Source of the DNA: Anaeramoeba flamelloides
Taxonomy: Eukaryota; Metamonada; Anaeramoebidae
Assembly (NCBI GenBank): GCA_027625915.1
Contig: JANTQA010000051.1
Location: forward strand, 2,046,501 to 2,110,500
Length of the DNA stretch: 64,000 nt
Direction: 5' to 3'
The translations under genes and the position numbers were made by a program. The notes beneath the pieces were generated by a model. It ran no database searches, was not told the DNA's origin, and saw only the letters and a program-made list of their open reading frames with translations. Positions 24,115-35,033 of this stretch are shown piece after piece (position 1 is the first letter of the stretch; each line of letters starts with the position of its first letter).

Positions 24115-24500
24115 ATTCTTGTACTAATACAACATAAAATCTACTACCAAATAGTCTACCTAAGTTCAAATCAATTTTGAAAGTAAATATCTGGTTATTT
24201 CTCGTAAAATTTAAATTATTCATGCAAATAGTTGACAATTTTCCAGAGTATTCTCAATTTTTTTGAAATTTTTTGTTTTTTTTATGATTAAAATTATCTT
24301 AAAAATTTCCTCTATTTTTTGAGATAAATTTTGTTATTTGATCCTTCATTTTTAGAATTTATTTTTTAAATAATAGAACTTTAAGAAACCAATACCATAT
24401 TTTTAGGGTTTATTATTGGTTTCTTTGATTGGTTAATGTATAGGTCAACGATAATAAAAAAAACACGCTTTTTATTTTGAAACATGTATTATATTTTTTT
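24115..24500 (+). repeat. interspersed repeat family H (copy 2)
   Basis: Aligns by eye with 6300-6720 and 48250-48625. Shared landmarks are CAAATCAATTTTGAAAG (also in copy 3), TTCATTTTTAGAATTT, AAGAAACCAATACC and TATTGGTTTCTTTGATTG. Non-coding. Confidence 0.45.
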
Positions 24501-24695
24501 GCATGAGTTATTTTGACTATAGTAAACTAAATTTTTAAAATATTGAAATAATAAAGAGATTTTAAGTTATTTCTTAATATCAAAATCTTAAAACCACGTA
24601 ATTCAATAAATACACCCAACCTATTTAACTTTCAATTCTCAAATGTTGGTTTCTAAAAAATCAATTAAAAAAAAAATTCTTTGAAAAACAACCTA

Positions 24696-24854
24696 CTGGT
24701 ATTTGAATTATAAACGGGAAAAAATTTTCATTTCCTTTGACAACTTTCAATTTTAAATATACCTCTCAAATAAATAAGATTGCAATTTGTGGCTCTATAA
24801 AAAGAAATTGAAAATGAAGTGAAAATTATTCCCCGTTTCGAATTAAAAAACCAG
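24696..24854. repeat. inverted-repeat element, family D (copy 1)
   Basis: Left end CTGGTATTTGAATTATAAAC then GGGAAAAAATTTTCATTTCC; right end on the opposite strand CTGGTTTTTTAATTCGAAAC then GGGGAATAATTTTCACTTC. TA precedes the left end at 24694-24695. About 159 bp and non-coding. It lies about 250 bp upstream of the THOC3 start codon and so may sit in that gene's 5' flank. Confidence 0.55.
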
Positions 24855-25099
24855 TTTAAAAATTATCACAAGTACAAGATCCATCAACTAAGAATGAAAA
24901 TAAAAAGCTACCACACCCTTATACAAGATTATATTTTTTCTAATTTCAAGGATTGTAAACCTTATTATTGAGATCCATGTTTTTATGAACAATAGAATGG
25001 ATTTTGAGTTTTTTGAACCATTTCAAAGCTTTCAGACAATTTCTCAAAATTTCCACAACATCTCAATCTCTTTAAAAGCACAGATCCTAGTCAAAGTCG

Positions 25100-28000
25100 A
25101 TGAAATTAGTTTCTGGTAATTTGAGAGGAAAATTCATTTTTTGTAAAGCTAGTTGTTAGATTGTTAGTTTTTATTTCTTTATGACAAACCAAACACTTAT
25201 TATAAATTCAGGTCATGAAAGAAGCATACACTCGCTTTCGTGGAATAGTAAAGACGTTCTTGGTAAACACCCTTTCATATAATCTTGCTTAATAAAAAAC
25301 ATTCATTTAATTTCTTTTTTTAATTTCAATTTTAAAGCTTCTGGATCTGGAGACACAACAATTAGAACATGGTATTTTACAAATAGCCAGAGTTTTGTAA
25401 GTGAAGATCCCTATTCTTTGTTTTTTTTTTTTTTTTTTTTTTATCGTTTTTTCTTTTTTTCTGTATTAAATAAAAATTCATGTGCCCTCAGACAAACAAA
25501 CTGAAAACCAATTTTCAAATTGCTTTAAAATTCACAATTAGTTTCTAAATAATGAAAAAGGAGATAATTTCCGATAATAACCCTGATCTGGATCGTCAGG
25601 ATAATACAAAAAAACATAAAAGCAAGAAATTTATAAAAGGTGTCCAAAGACTTGTTCTATTTCATGCTTTCAAATGTTTTCAAGTAGCTTTTTAAGAACT
25701 TTTATCTTTGCCATTTTACATGCTTTTGGTGTTAATCTTTTCTAAAAACAAAAAAACAGCAACAAAAGCAAAAAACGTTTTAGTTGCATCTATTTTAAAA
25801 AAGTGAGTAGTATTCTTTTTTTTGCGAGAGATTGTCCAAATAAAAACTTTTTTAAAGTTTACTGTTTTAATAAAGTGTGTGATTTTCAGAATAAAAATGT
25901 TTCCATTCTTCCTTCCAGACTCCAACCTCTGCCTCACATTTAAAGGCTGAGTCCTCACTTTATTAAAACAGAAAAGTTTCAAAAAGTATTAATTCTGAAA
26001 AATTTTGATTACTTTTTTAAAATAGAAAACTTTCAACAAAGTTTTAATTATACCAATTTCTCTAAAAAAAAAAAATTCCTCACATTTTGAAAAAGGCTGT
26101 AATATAAAATTGTCAACTATTTCCACCTTCTCGACAAATCATTTTCAACATAAAATTAAAGTATAACCGTTGTGGAAAAAAAGTGAAACACAGTTTTTAA
26201 TTGGGAACATTACTGAAAATTCAAAGTAAGATCAATGAAAAAAAGAATAAATAAATAAACAAAGACAAAATGAAGTATTCGTCACAATAACAGTTTTTTA
26301 AATACTATCTTTTAGTCTGGGTTTTTCTTTGATTGATCAATTATTAAAAATTTGTTCAAAAAATTGACTATTTTTGAGAGCTCCAAAACTACACTACCAA
26401 TTTCGATAAATCAAGTAGATTTAAATTGTATTTGTTGGGTTGACTGAAAATAATATAATGGGTTATTCTTTGAAGTTAATTGGTTTCTTCTTTTTATTGA
26501 TTTTACTTTTCATTTTCAGGTTCTATTAATGTTCCCAATTAAAAACTGTGTTTCACTTTTTTTCCATGTTTCACTTTTTTTCCACAACAGTAAAAACAAG
26601 TACACCCAAACTTTTTTGTCATGTCTTTTTAAATAAAGCCTCTTTGATTAATTAATTTGATTAGGGTATTTTTTTGTGATAATATAATAATGAATATTAT
26701 CTGACAATGGGCATTTCTTGATTGAAGTTGTTAAAAAAAGGGAACAGAAAGTATTACTGAAAAATTCAAATAAATGTTTTTCAAATTTTTGCTTCATTTT
26801 TCATTTTGGAAATTTTTAACTCAGTTTTGAATAAAGTATTTTTAGTGGTTTAAATGCAAAGAAACTTTGTAGAATTAGTTGATCTTCAAGACACCCATTG
26901 TAAAGAATTGTTTCGAAATACTGTTATTTTCCTATTAATAAATGAAAATTTTTATTTCAATTTCCAAAAATATATATTAATTATTACTTCTACAACCAAA
27001 TTAGCAGAGTAAAAAATTTTTCTTAGAGTTCACAAAGGAAGTTTAATTTAATGTCTAAAAATATCATTTTTAAACGATGTTGTAAAGATCTTTGGATTTT
27101 CCTCAACTTATAAACTCGAAAAATATTTTGGAATGTGAACTAAAAATTTTTGTTTTTTAATTGGAAAATCATAGTAATAATTATTGAGTCTTGATCAAAT
27201 GGAAATTGAAATAAAAAGTGTTTGAAATGTTTTTGAATTTCTCAGTATTAAGGAAGTAGGTAAACTTTCACATTTTGAAAATTTTTTTATTGTAAAAACC
27301 TAACTGGAAAAAGATTTTTTGAGTTCCAAATATTTATTTCTAACTTTGAAACCAAAATATCATTCTTACTCTATTTGTGAAAAGAAAATAATAATAAATT
27401 AAACCAAAGTTGAATCTGTAAATTTTCAATTTTTTGAATATTTTTTTTGATTATATTTTTGGTTTAATTAAATTAGGCTTTGAATCTTGAAATGCATTCA
27501 AACCAACCATTGAAATTAATCCTAGAACAAATCAATAAAATAGGCACGCGAATGACTGTGCATTTTAAACAAAACTTTTTTTTTCTAATTACTAAAAATA
27601 GAAAGATCGCCTTTCCCAATATTAACTCGTTGAAATCAAGTATGGAAAAAAAAAATATCAAAGGATATATTAAAAGATTTCAATCTTCTTAGTTTTCTTA
27701 ATTTGAATGGGTTCAAACAATGAATTATGTTGAATTTAACACCCTTCCTATTCCTATTTATTATATTTTTTGACTGGAACCTTTAATACAAATTTTGTTT
27801 TCAGAATTCTTTTTTTCAATTTTTATCAAACTAAGGCAAAAACAAAGTATGTTATTTGTCAAAGATTAAAGGAAAAAAATTGAATTCTTGAAAATTAAAA
27901 AACCACTTTGAAAAGTTTCTATAAAAGAAAAATAAAATATCGTTAAAAAATTTTAGCAAAATTTACAATTATTACAAGTTTTTATAATTTAATAGAGAAT

Positions 28001-31000
28001 AAATTATTTTACAATCAAATAAATTAATCCAATAAATGTCTTTTTCTGAAGAAGAATTCAAAAAATATAAAATTTTCTTTGACCAAAGCTAAATTAGAAG
28101 AATTAATTTACAATATGAATTTTTAATTTCATTTTGTAAAATACTTTGGAAAATAAAAGCAATTTGCTAACTTAAAAATTTAATTTTTTATATGGACATT
28201 CAAAAATAAAATTGACTACAGAAGAAGAAAGTGTATCAAATTATTAAACATCCAAGATCAATAAATAATTGATTATTTTATTCATTTTTTCAAGATCAAT
28301 TTTTTCTTGATTAATTTTTTATTATTTTTGTATTTCATTTTAAAAATTCTTTGATGACTACATTAAACTATGCTAGTTCAAACTTATCTTTTGATGAAAA
28401 AATTAATGTACTTTGATAGAGAAATGTTTTTTATATTATAATTTTTCAGACAAGCCGAAGTACTCACAAGTTGTTAAATGTACTCACCTACTTATACAAA
28501 GGTCAAAATTCTATTTTTATACTTTAAAAGTTGCTTTAAATTTAAAATCAAACATCAACAAATTAATCTTGATAAGATTAGTCAATGTTTTTCTATCTTT
28601 TTTTTAATTTTATTTTTTTTTTTTATTTTTAAATGAAAAAATAAAGAAAAATTTTGATTTCTTTAGGATTTAAAAGAAATATTTATAAACTATTTCCAAA
28701 AAAGCAGCGTAAATTTGTTTTTAAATATCTTTATTAAAACCTATGTCCCAATATTAATATTCAAATACCCAAAATCGTTATTAATCAGATATATTTTTAG
28801 TTTAAGAGAAGTAAACTTACTATTTTCCCATTAAAGAAAAAATAAATAACAAGAAATCTTTTTCAACTTTAAAGGGAAAGAAAAAAAATCGGGAATAAAT
28901 TTTAAATTCAAAATCAAAGTTTTAAAAGTCATTAATCCAAAATTTGTTTTTCATCATTAATTGATTCTTCATAATAATTCAATTTGTTTCTTTTAAAGCG
29001 TGAAATTACTTTAAAATAAAAGATATTAAAGTTTCTGATCACAATTTTATATGATATATTTTTTAGATATGAAAATTGGTTGTTTATTATTTTCTTTTTG
29101 ATTGAAAAAATCGTTATCATAACTTGTTTAATCTCAACAAATTTTCAAATACAAATCGAAAACATATAACTGCATTTTATTGTTCAAAAAATCATTTGTA
29201 CCCTTTCCATATTTCCTTTTTCTTACCAAAATTGGAAATCGGTCGTACCTTATTTTCACCAAAAAAAGTGCTTTTTTTTTTTTAATTTTTTTGAAATATT
29301 TTGCTGAACATATTTTGAAATACACACCAATAGGTACTGATTCAATTAGTATTAATACTATAACTTAACTTGATTTTATATTACCAATTTTCAAATACCT
29401 CCACTTCCAAAGAGAATATTATTTCAAATGTAAAAAAAAACTCCACACTTTTTTTGAAATACCTTAAATAACAAACTCAAAAATCATTTTTAATTTCATA
29501 AAAAACAATTTCATCACAAATTAAATTACTTAGCCAGTACAAATATCTCCTTTTCCTTTCACTTTCCAAAGAATTTATCAAATTAAGTAAACTCCATTCC
29601 ACTCAAACAGCCACAGAAATGAATGAAATATTCCCTTTTTTTTTTTTTTTTTCAAAGAATCAACCAACCTAAGATTGTTTAGAAATAAGAGAAATGATAA
29701 ACTTCATATTAGAGCTGATATTCATAAAAGAAATAGATTGACAAAAACTATAAATTTTATAAAAAAATAAAATATCAAAAAAAATTTTGAATCCCATATC
29801 ATTTAGAACGTCTCATGCAAAATTTCACAAGTTCTTTAGACGATTAAAATTGTTTGTAATAAGATTTTTAAATTGTAAATTTATTTATTTTAAAAGAAAT
29901 TATATTACCTCAATTTTCTTACAGTTTGTTTTCGAGTTTCAAACATTTTTTTATTTTTTCGAATTAACTTTTTAATAAAAAATAAAATTGAAAAAATAAA
30001 AATTAAAATGAAAAGCAAATTGAGAAAAAATAATCTGGATCTAAAACTTGAAAATTTTATTTTGAGAAGAATATTGAATAAAATTCATCGAACTTTGTTC
30101 TATTTCTTCAATAAAACTGGACCACTTTAACTGAAAAAGAGTTTATATTATTAAAGCGCCAACAAAAATATTTAAAATCAAAATAAAAATTACATAATTC
30201 AACAAAAGATTTTTTTTTATGTTTTTCATATCTATCTTGATAATCAAAAAAAACACTGTAAAAAATTTTTTTGATAACTTTTTTGTGGTTTAATATTGAA
30301 AAGAATCAAATTTATGCATTTTGATTTATTTTCAAAATTTTCTTTGGTAAAAATCCTTTACTTAATAGCTTCTCTAATCTACAAAAATACAAAAATACCG
30401 ATAAAATATAACAATTCTTTGTTAGAACCAATCTCAAAAATTTAGAGCCCATTGATTAATATTAATTTCTTTCGCGAGTCTGTCATTATTTTAATTAAAA
30501 CTTTAAAATATTTCTCATTTTTTTTTTTATTTATTTATATTTATTCTGTATTATTATTCATATTGCTTATATACAATTATTTTTCATAAGGTTTGCGATA
30601 AAGTTTTTACAGGACATTCAGGATCAATAGATCAATTATGTTGGTCTGAACAAAACCCAAATTTATTAGCATCTGCTTCAAGTGATCGAACAGTGGGGAT
30701 TTGGGACATAAATTCAAGCCAAAATCTTGAATATATCAATACGCCCGGTCAAAACATCAATATTTCATGGTCACCAGATGGAAACACAATTGCTGTTGTT
30801 AATAAAGCAAATCTAATTAGTTTTATTGATACTAGGAACTGGAAAATTATTAAAAGCAGACAATGGAAAATCGAAGTAAACGAAGTTTCATGGGACAGAT
30901 CAGGAAGAGCGTTTTTTATAACTACTGGCAGAGGCACAATTGAAATTTTATCCAGCACAACCTTTGAAAAGATTAAAAAATTAAAATCAAATTCAAAAAA

Positions 31001-31916
31001 TTGTTTTTGTTTGGATTTTGATAAAAATGGTAAATATTTTGCTGTCGGAGGCGCAGATTCTTTAGTCACAATATGGGACGTAAATTCATTGATTTGTCTT
31101 CGAAGCATTCCTGTTCTAGAGTAAATATTTTTAATATTTTTTTTTATTTTTATATTTCTTTCGATACCATTCTTTTTTTTGTTTTTTTCCTTTGTTTGGA
31201 TCAAAATGATTACATTTAAAATATTAATACTGTGTATCATAAAAGTAATTTAATATTAAGTTTGGAAAAATATAATAAAACAAGTTTTATTTTGCCTATT
31301 TTTGATTTTGGGTGTGTCCAAATTTTTGGAATGGGGTTTAAGTTTTGGAAAATACAAAAAATTTTGAAAATTAAGTTTCAAATACTTCTAATTATTGCTC
31401 CTAGATGTATATCTAAACGCTCTTTGGGTCAGAAGAAACACTTTTAGTAACTTCAAAATCCTCTGCTTACCAGATTAAATATTTCCAACAAACAACCCTT
31501 AACAATAAAATAAAAAAAATACAAAAAATTGAGATTTTTTTTCTCAGATTTTTTGATTTTGATAGTGTTCAAAATTTTTGAATGGCATTTTATAATCTTG
31601 CATTTTATTCTAAAAATTAATCATTATTTTCCTTAATTTTTTTTTTCTTGATTTTAATTAATATTGTAAATCTTTTATTAGAAATGCAGTGAGGGCTGTC
31701 AAATTTTCGAATGATGGGAAATTTATTGCTTCTGGGTCTGAAGATTATACAATTGATATATCTAGTCTTGAAGATGAAACTAATTCACAGCAAATTAAAC
31801 AAAACGGTTCATTGAACTCTATTGACTGGCACCCCAAAAGACATCTTCTTGCACACGCTGGCCATGAAAAAAATGACCAATGGCGATTGATTATTAGATT
31901 GACAAATTTTGATTAA
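25100..31916 (+). CDS. THOC3: THO complex subunit 3 (TREX), WD40 protein
   Basis: A WD-repeat subunit of THO/TREX, which couples transcription to mRNA export. Five exons: 25100-25115, 25212-25262, 25338-25396, 30591-31120 and 31682-31916, all with GT-AG borders and matching phases. Introns are 96, 75, 5194 and 561 bp. The product has 296 residues, shorter than animal THOC3 (about 350) because the N-terminal extension is absent. WD landmarks in order: IHSLSWNSKDVLASGSGD, GHSGSIDQLCWSEQNPN, NINISWSPDGNTIAVVNK, FEKIK with CLDFDKNGKYFAVGGADS, VTIWDVNSL, VRAVKFSNDGKFIASGSED and NSIDWHPKRHLLAHA. Their order and spacing match THOC3/Tex1 rather than other WD proteins. The 16 nt first exon encodes MKLVS plus one base; it was chosen for its in-phase GTAATT donor and is the least certain part. 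No damage is seen in the frame. Confidence 0.88.
25552..25695 (+). CDS. tiny open frame inside THOC3 intron
   Basis: An ATG-started frame of 47 codons: MKKEIISDNNPDLDRQDN, then a Lys-rich stretch and the hydrophobic C-terminus VLFHAFKCFQVAF. Base composition resembles coding sequence more than the surrounding intron. It is not in phase-supported splicing with THOC3. It could be a nested small gene, an early-terminating alternative end or chance. Confidence 0.15.
   Translation: MKKEIISDNNPDLDRQDNTKKHKSKKFIKGVQRLVLFHAFKCFQVAF
25718..26000 (-). repeat. interspersed repeat family K with internal palindrome (copy 1)
   Basis: The core 25860-25976 is an inverted repeat: CTGTTTTAATAAAGTG at one end and CACTTTATTAAAACAG at the other. 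Read on minus, it contains GAGGTTGGAGTCTGGAAGG, which recurs on plus at 61620-61870 as GAGTTTGGAGTCTGAAGGG. The minus-strand frame 25716-25982 lies on this repeat and is not credible as a gene. Confidence 0.5.
26167..26590. repeat. MITE family A (copy 2)
   Basis: The best-preserved copy, 424 bp. Left end CCGTTGTGGAAAAAAAGTGA; right end on the opposite strand CTGTTGTGGAAAAAAAGTGA. TA flanks both sides (26164-26165 with one extra base, and 26591-26592). Inner arms carry AGTTTTTAATTGGGAACATT. The right arm has an extra internal duplication of the GGAAAAAAAGTGAAACA unit. It lies in the large THOC3 intron. Non-coding. Confidence 0.7.
27480..27700 (+). repeat. interspersed repeat family J (copy 1)
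   Basis: Shares ATTAATCCTAGAACAAATCA, then ATGACTGTGCATTTTAAACA and TTGAAATCAAG with 42335-42540, in the same order and orientation. Frames on both strands across it are not conserved between copies. Confidence 0.4.
31190..31345 (+). repeat. partial repeat family E (copy 3) in THOC3 intron 4
   Basis: TTAATACTGTGTATCATAAA, TTTGGAAAAATATAATAAA, and GATTTTGGGTGTGTCCAAAT then TTTTGGAATGGGG match the right part of 9150-9440. A second weaker GTGTTCAAAATTTTTGAATG motif follows at 31565. The intron here is 561 bp, longer than the 75-96 bp introns of the same gene. Confidence 0.45.
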
Positions 31917-34900
31917 AATTATATCTTATTTTAAGTTGCGAAAAAATATTCTAAAAAAGTTAATTTGTACAAAAATTAATGATTTTTTACTTTTTTTTTT
32001 TTTTTTATTTTTATTTATTTTTTCCAATAACCCAATAAAGAGTAAAATAAAAAAAAATTAAATTTTACTAATGATTTTGTAAAGTTTAATACAACTAATA
32101 TCAATCCTTTTAAAAAATTTAGATTCATTTTGAATGTCTTATTTGGCCAGTGATAACTTAATATAATCGTTCAAATAACTTCAAGTGTATTTTATAATTA
32201 TTAACGATTTTTAATAATAAATAAACATTTATATTTCATAAAAATTTCATTCTTAATTGAATTTATTAAGTTTTTTTTTTTTTTTCTTTTTTTTGTTCCT
32301 TTATGATTTTTTACCATTTTAAATAATAACAGATTAGTACACATTTGATCATCTATATTAATCAAACATTTTGATAAGAAGATTTAATTTAGGTTTTTTT
32401 TTTTTAAAAAAGAAAAACTGAAATAAAAGTTCTTAATGGTTTTCTAACCTTTGATCAATCAAGCCTTATGGATAGGATTCAACCTATTTCATCAGACCCT
32501 TTTTAAAAGCTATACAATTCAACTTAAAACATTAACAGATACTTTTATATATAAACCGAAAAACATAAAAAAACTTATATCACTTTGGAACAATTATATG
32601 ATTAATAATCTTAACGAATAATTTGAAAATTAGATTATTTAAATACTTTATCTTAAGTAAATTAAAATATGGATTTATAAATTTCAAGTCTTGGGATAAT
32701 GACTTCAAAATAATTTAAACTCTTAAATTCATACATAAATTCCAGAATGATATGAAATGGGATTAAGCACACCTGTTCAATTTTTTATCAACATAATTTA
32801 AATCTGAAAATATGATAATTTCAATGAATAAAATAAAAACTCAAATTCAAAACTAAATTTAATGATTTTTCTCTTTCTTATCTTGAAAAGGTAATTAGAT
32901 TGTATTAAAGTGTTCAATAAAATTAATTGGAATTAAGAAAATTAAAAAATATTGAAAATAACAATTTATAACTATGATTTGGATCAGTTGTTGAATTCTT
33001 CAAGTTGAAATTATTGATATGTTATCAAAAATTTAAGACAATTGAAAAAAAAAAAAACAAACTGATTTTACCAATTCCATTGAATTGACGAAAAATGATG
33101 TTAATTGTGTTTTAATTTTTGAAAAAAAAAGAAAATTTAAAAAATATCTTTAAATTCTTAAATTAAAAAAAAGATAGATTCATATCAATACCCTATTAGA
33201 AAATTTTAAAAATATTTCGAAATTACAAAAAAAATAAAAAATAAATTGAAAATAGTAAGTTATCCACCTAATTCAGCAATTCTAAAATTCGGAACATTTA
33301 CTAATTATTTAAATTGAAACAAAAAAGCATGTAATTAAAAAAAAATCAAATAAATATTTTGTCCTTTAGGTTAAAACATGAACATAAAATAATAATGGAA
33401 AATATTAATCAATATATTTTCGGTGGTCTTTCCTATGATAAAATATAGAGTAATATTTCTAAATAAATAAAAAGAATTAAACTTTAATGAAATAATTTTA
33501 AAAAGTGAGAGTCTAAGATTGTTTTTGTTAATTAAAAATCGTGAATTCTCTGTGCTGTTATACGCAAATTTCTGAAGCAAAATATAAATATATGGACATC
33601 AAGAATTTAATATTATACCTCTTCTCCAATAATCTTAATTTGATTATTTTTTTTTTCATTCGAACCACCGAAAAATCAATCTTACTCAAAAAATTTTTCC
33701 TTGCAAAAAAAAATTTTTTATAATTTTAACTTTTTATCCTTTTTTTTTTCGGTATTAATATATTTTATATATGTCCACTTAATAATTACATGAACTAATA
33801 AATAACTGATAAGAAACAAATTGTAATTTTATTTTTCTGGAAGGTTAATGCATAAAACAATTAAGGGAAATATTGAATGAATAATTTTAATTTTTATAAA
33901 GATTTGATCTTTCTAGTACCTTAATTTTCTTTCAAATAAAAGAATCTTAGAGAAAAGTCAATTTTTAAGATATATAAATTTTTTTTAAATAACATCAATT
34001 CTTAAGTCACTTTCCATACATCCCCCCCTGTATCCAAGTAATGACCTGGCACAAAAAAAGGATATTGTGAAATTGTCCTTATTTTGATTGACAAAATTCA
34101 AATAACTTAAAAAAAAATTTCATAAGATCATCTTTGACAAAAAATTCAATTAAAAAAAAATTTTTTTAATTTCAAAAAATCAAAATTTTGAAAAAAAAAT
34201 CAATTTCTTTTTATTTTAAATTTCAAATGGTTAAATTTCTTCAATTTAAAACAAATTCTTTTCTTTCAGGACCCAAACAATTTAATTTATTTAAATCAGT
34301 TTTGTGTTTATAACGTGCAACTATCAGCTAAATTTCACAAAGTAAGAATTTATAACATTTATTTTATTAAAATAACTCGAGGAAAAAATGAAAAAAAAGA
34401 AAAAAAATCACCGAAATTTCAAAAAGATATCAAAGAGAGACACTTCAAAACTGAAATAGTTGTTTGCAAAATTGTCATTCACAACTAATCTCATTGGAAA
34501 TTGAGTATCTCTCTTTAGCATTTTTTCTAAAAATTTAGGGGTTTGTGATTGCTTTGTTTTTTAGAGATCCATTGTACATTACTGTTGGTTGATTTGTGAT
34601 TTTATTAAGTCTTTTAAACATCAATAAAATATTTTAGCAAAATCAGAACATTATTCTTCACCATAATGACTTATCCACTAATATCACTAATACAGAAAAT
34701 TAGTGATTTTATAGAATTATTTTGAAAGAAAATATTCAACTAACTTGTCAAAAATGAAACTTAAAAGAATAAAAATTCATATTAATCTTTGATTATATTT
34801 TGGATTAACTTAGAATATCTTTTCTTTTAATTTTAAGTGTAATTTAATACCCCCATAAAAACAAGTTAAGAAATTAGATTAATTTAGATGGTTTATTCTA

Positions 34901-35033
34901 CACACTCGGACTAGTACAAAAGCTCACTGAGAAAAATTAATTCTAAAAATTGGATCCAAAACTTTTTAACATAACAGTTTCTTTAATTGTTCTTGTTCAT
35001 CATTTTTTTCATAAATCCCAAATTCGCTGACTA
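31917..35033. other. spacer between THOC3 and NSE4
   Basis: No gene recognised. It should contain the THOC3 3' flank and the NSE4 promoter. A family I repeat copy lies at 34040-34640. The remainder is low-complexity AT sequence. Confidence 0.5.
34040..34640 (+). repeat. interspersed repeat family I (copy 1)
   Basis: Aligns by eye with 41390-41900. Landmarks: TTCAATTTAAAACAAATT, GCTAAATTTCACAAAGTAAG, TTCACAACTAAT, GAAATTGAGTATCTCT, and TTTTTAGAGATCCATTGTA. The left portion (ATTGTGAAATTGTCC, then TTGATTGACAAAATTCA) also recurs at 40150-40210 and 51460-51500. Non-coding. Confidence 0.45.

Larger units (their letters stand above)
25397..30590 (+). other. 5.2 kb intron of THOC3
   Basis: Begins GTAAGTG after the exon ending NSQSF and ends TTTTCATAAG before GTT TGC GAT. 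It carries a full MITE of family A (26167-26590), a family K repeat (25718-26000), a family J repeat (27480-27700) and a tiny open frame (25552-25695). The rest is AT-rich with no exon that fits the gene. Minus-strand frames at 28932-29325 have no supporting evidence. Confidence 0.75.

Noticed and set aside
25716-25982. 88-codon minus-strand gene
   Set aside because: It spans a palindromic repeat shared with 61620-61870 and begins and ends within repeat arms.
30749-31240. 163-codon minus-strand frame
   Set aside because: It is the shadow of the long THOC3 exon, whose plus-strand frame is clearly a WD40 protein.
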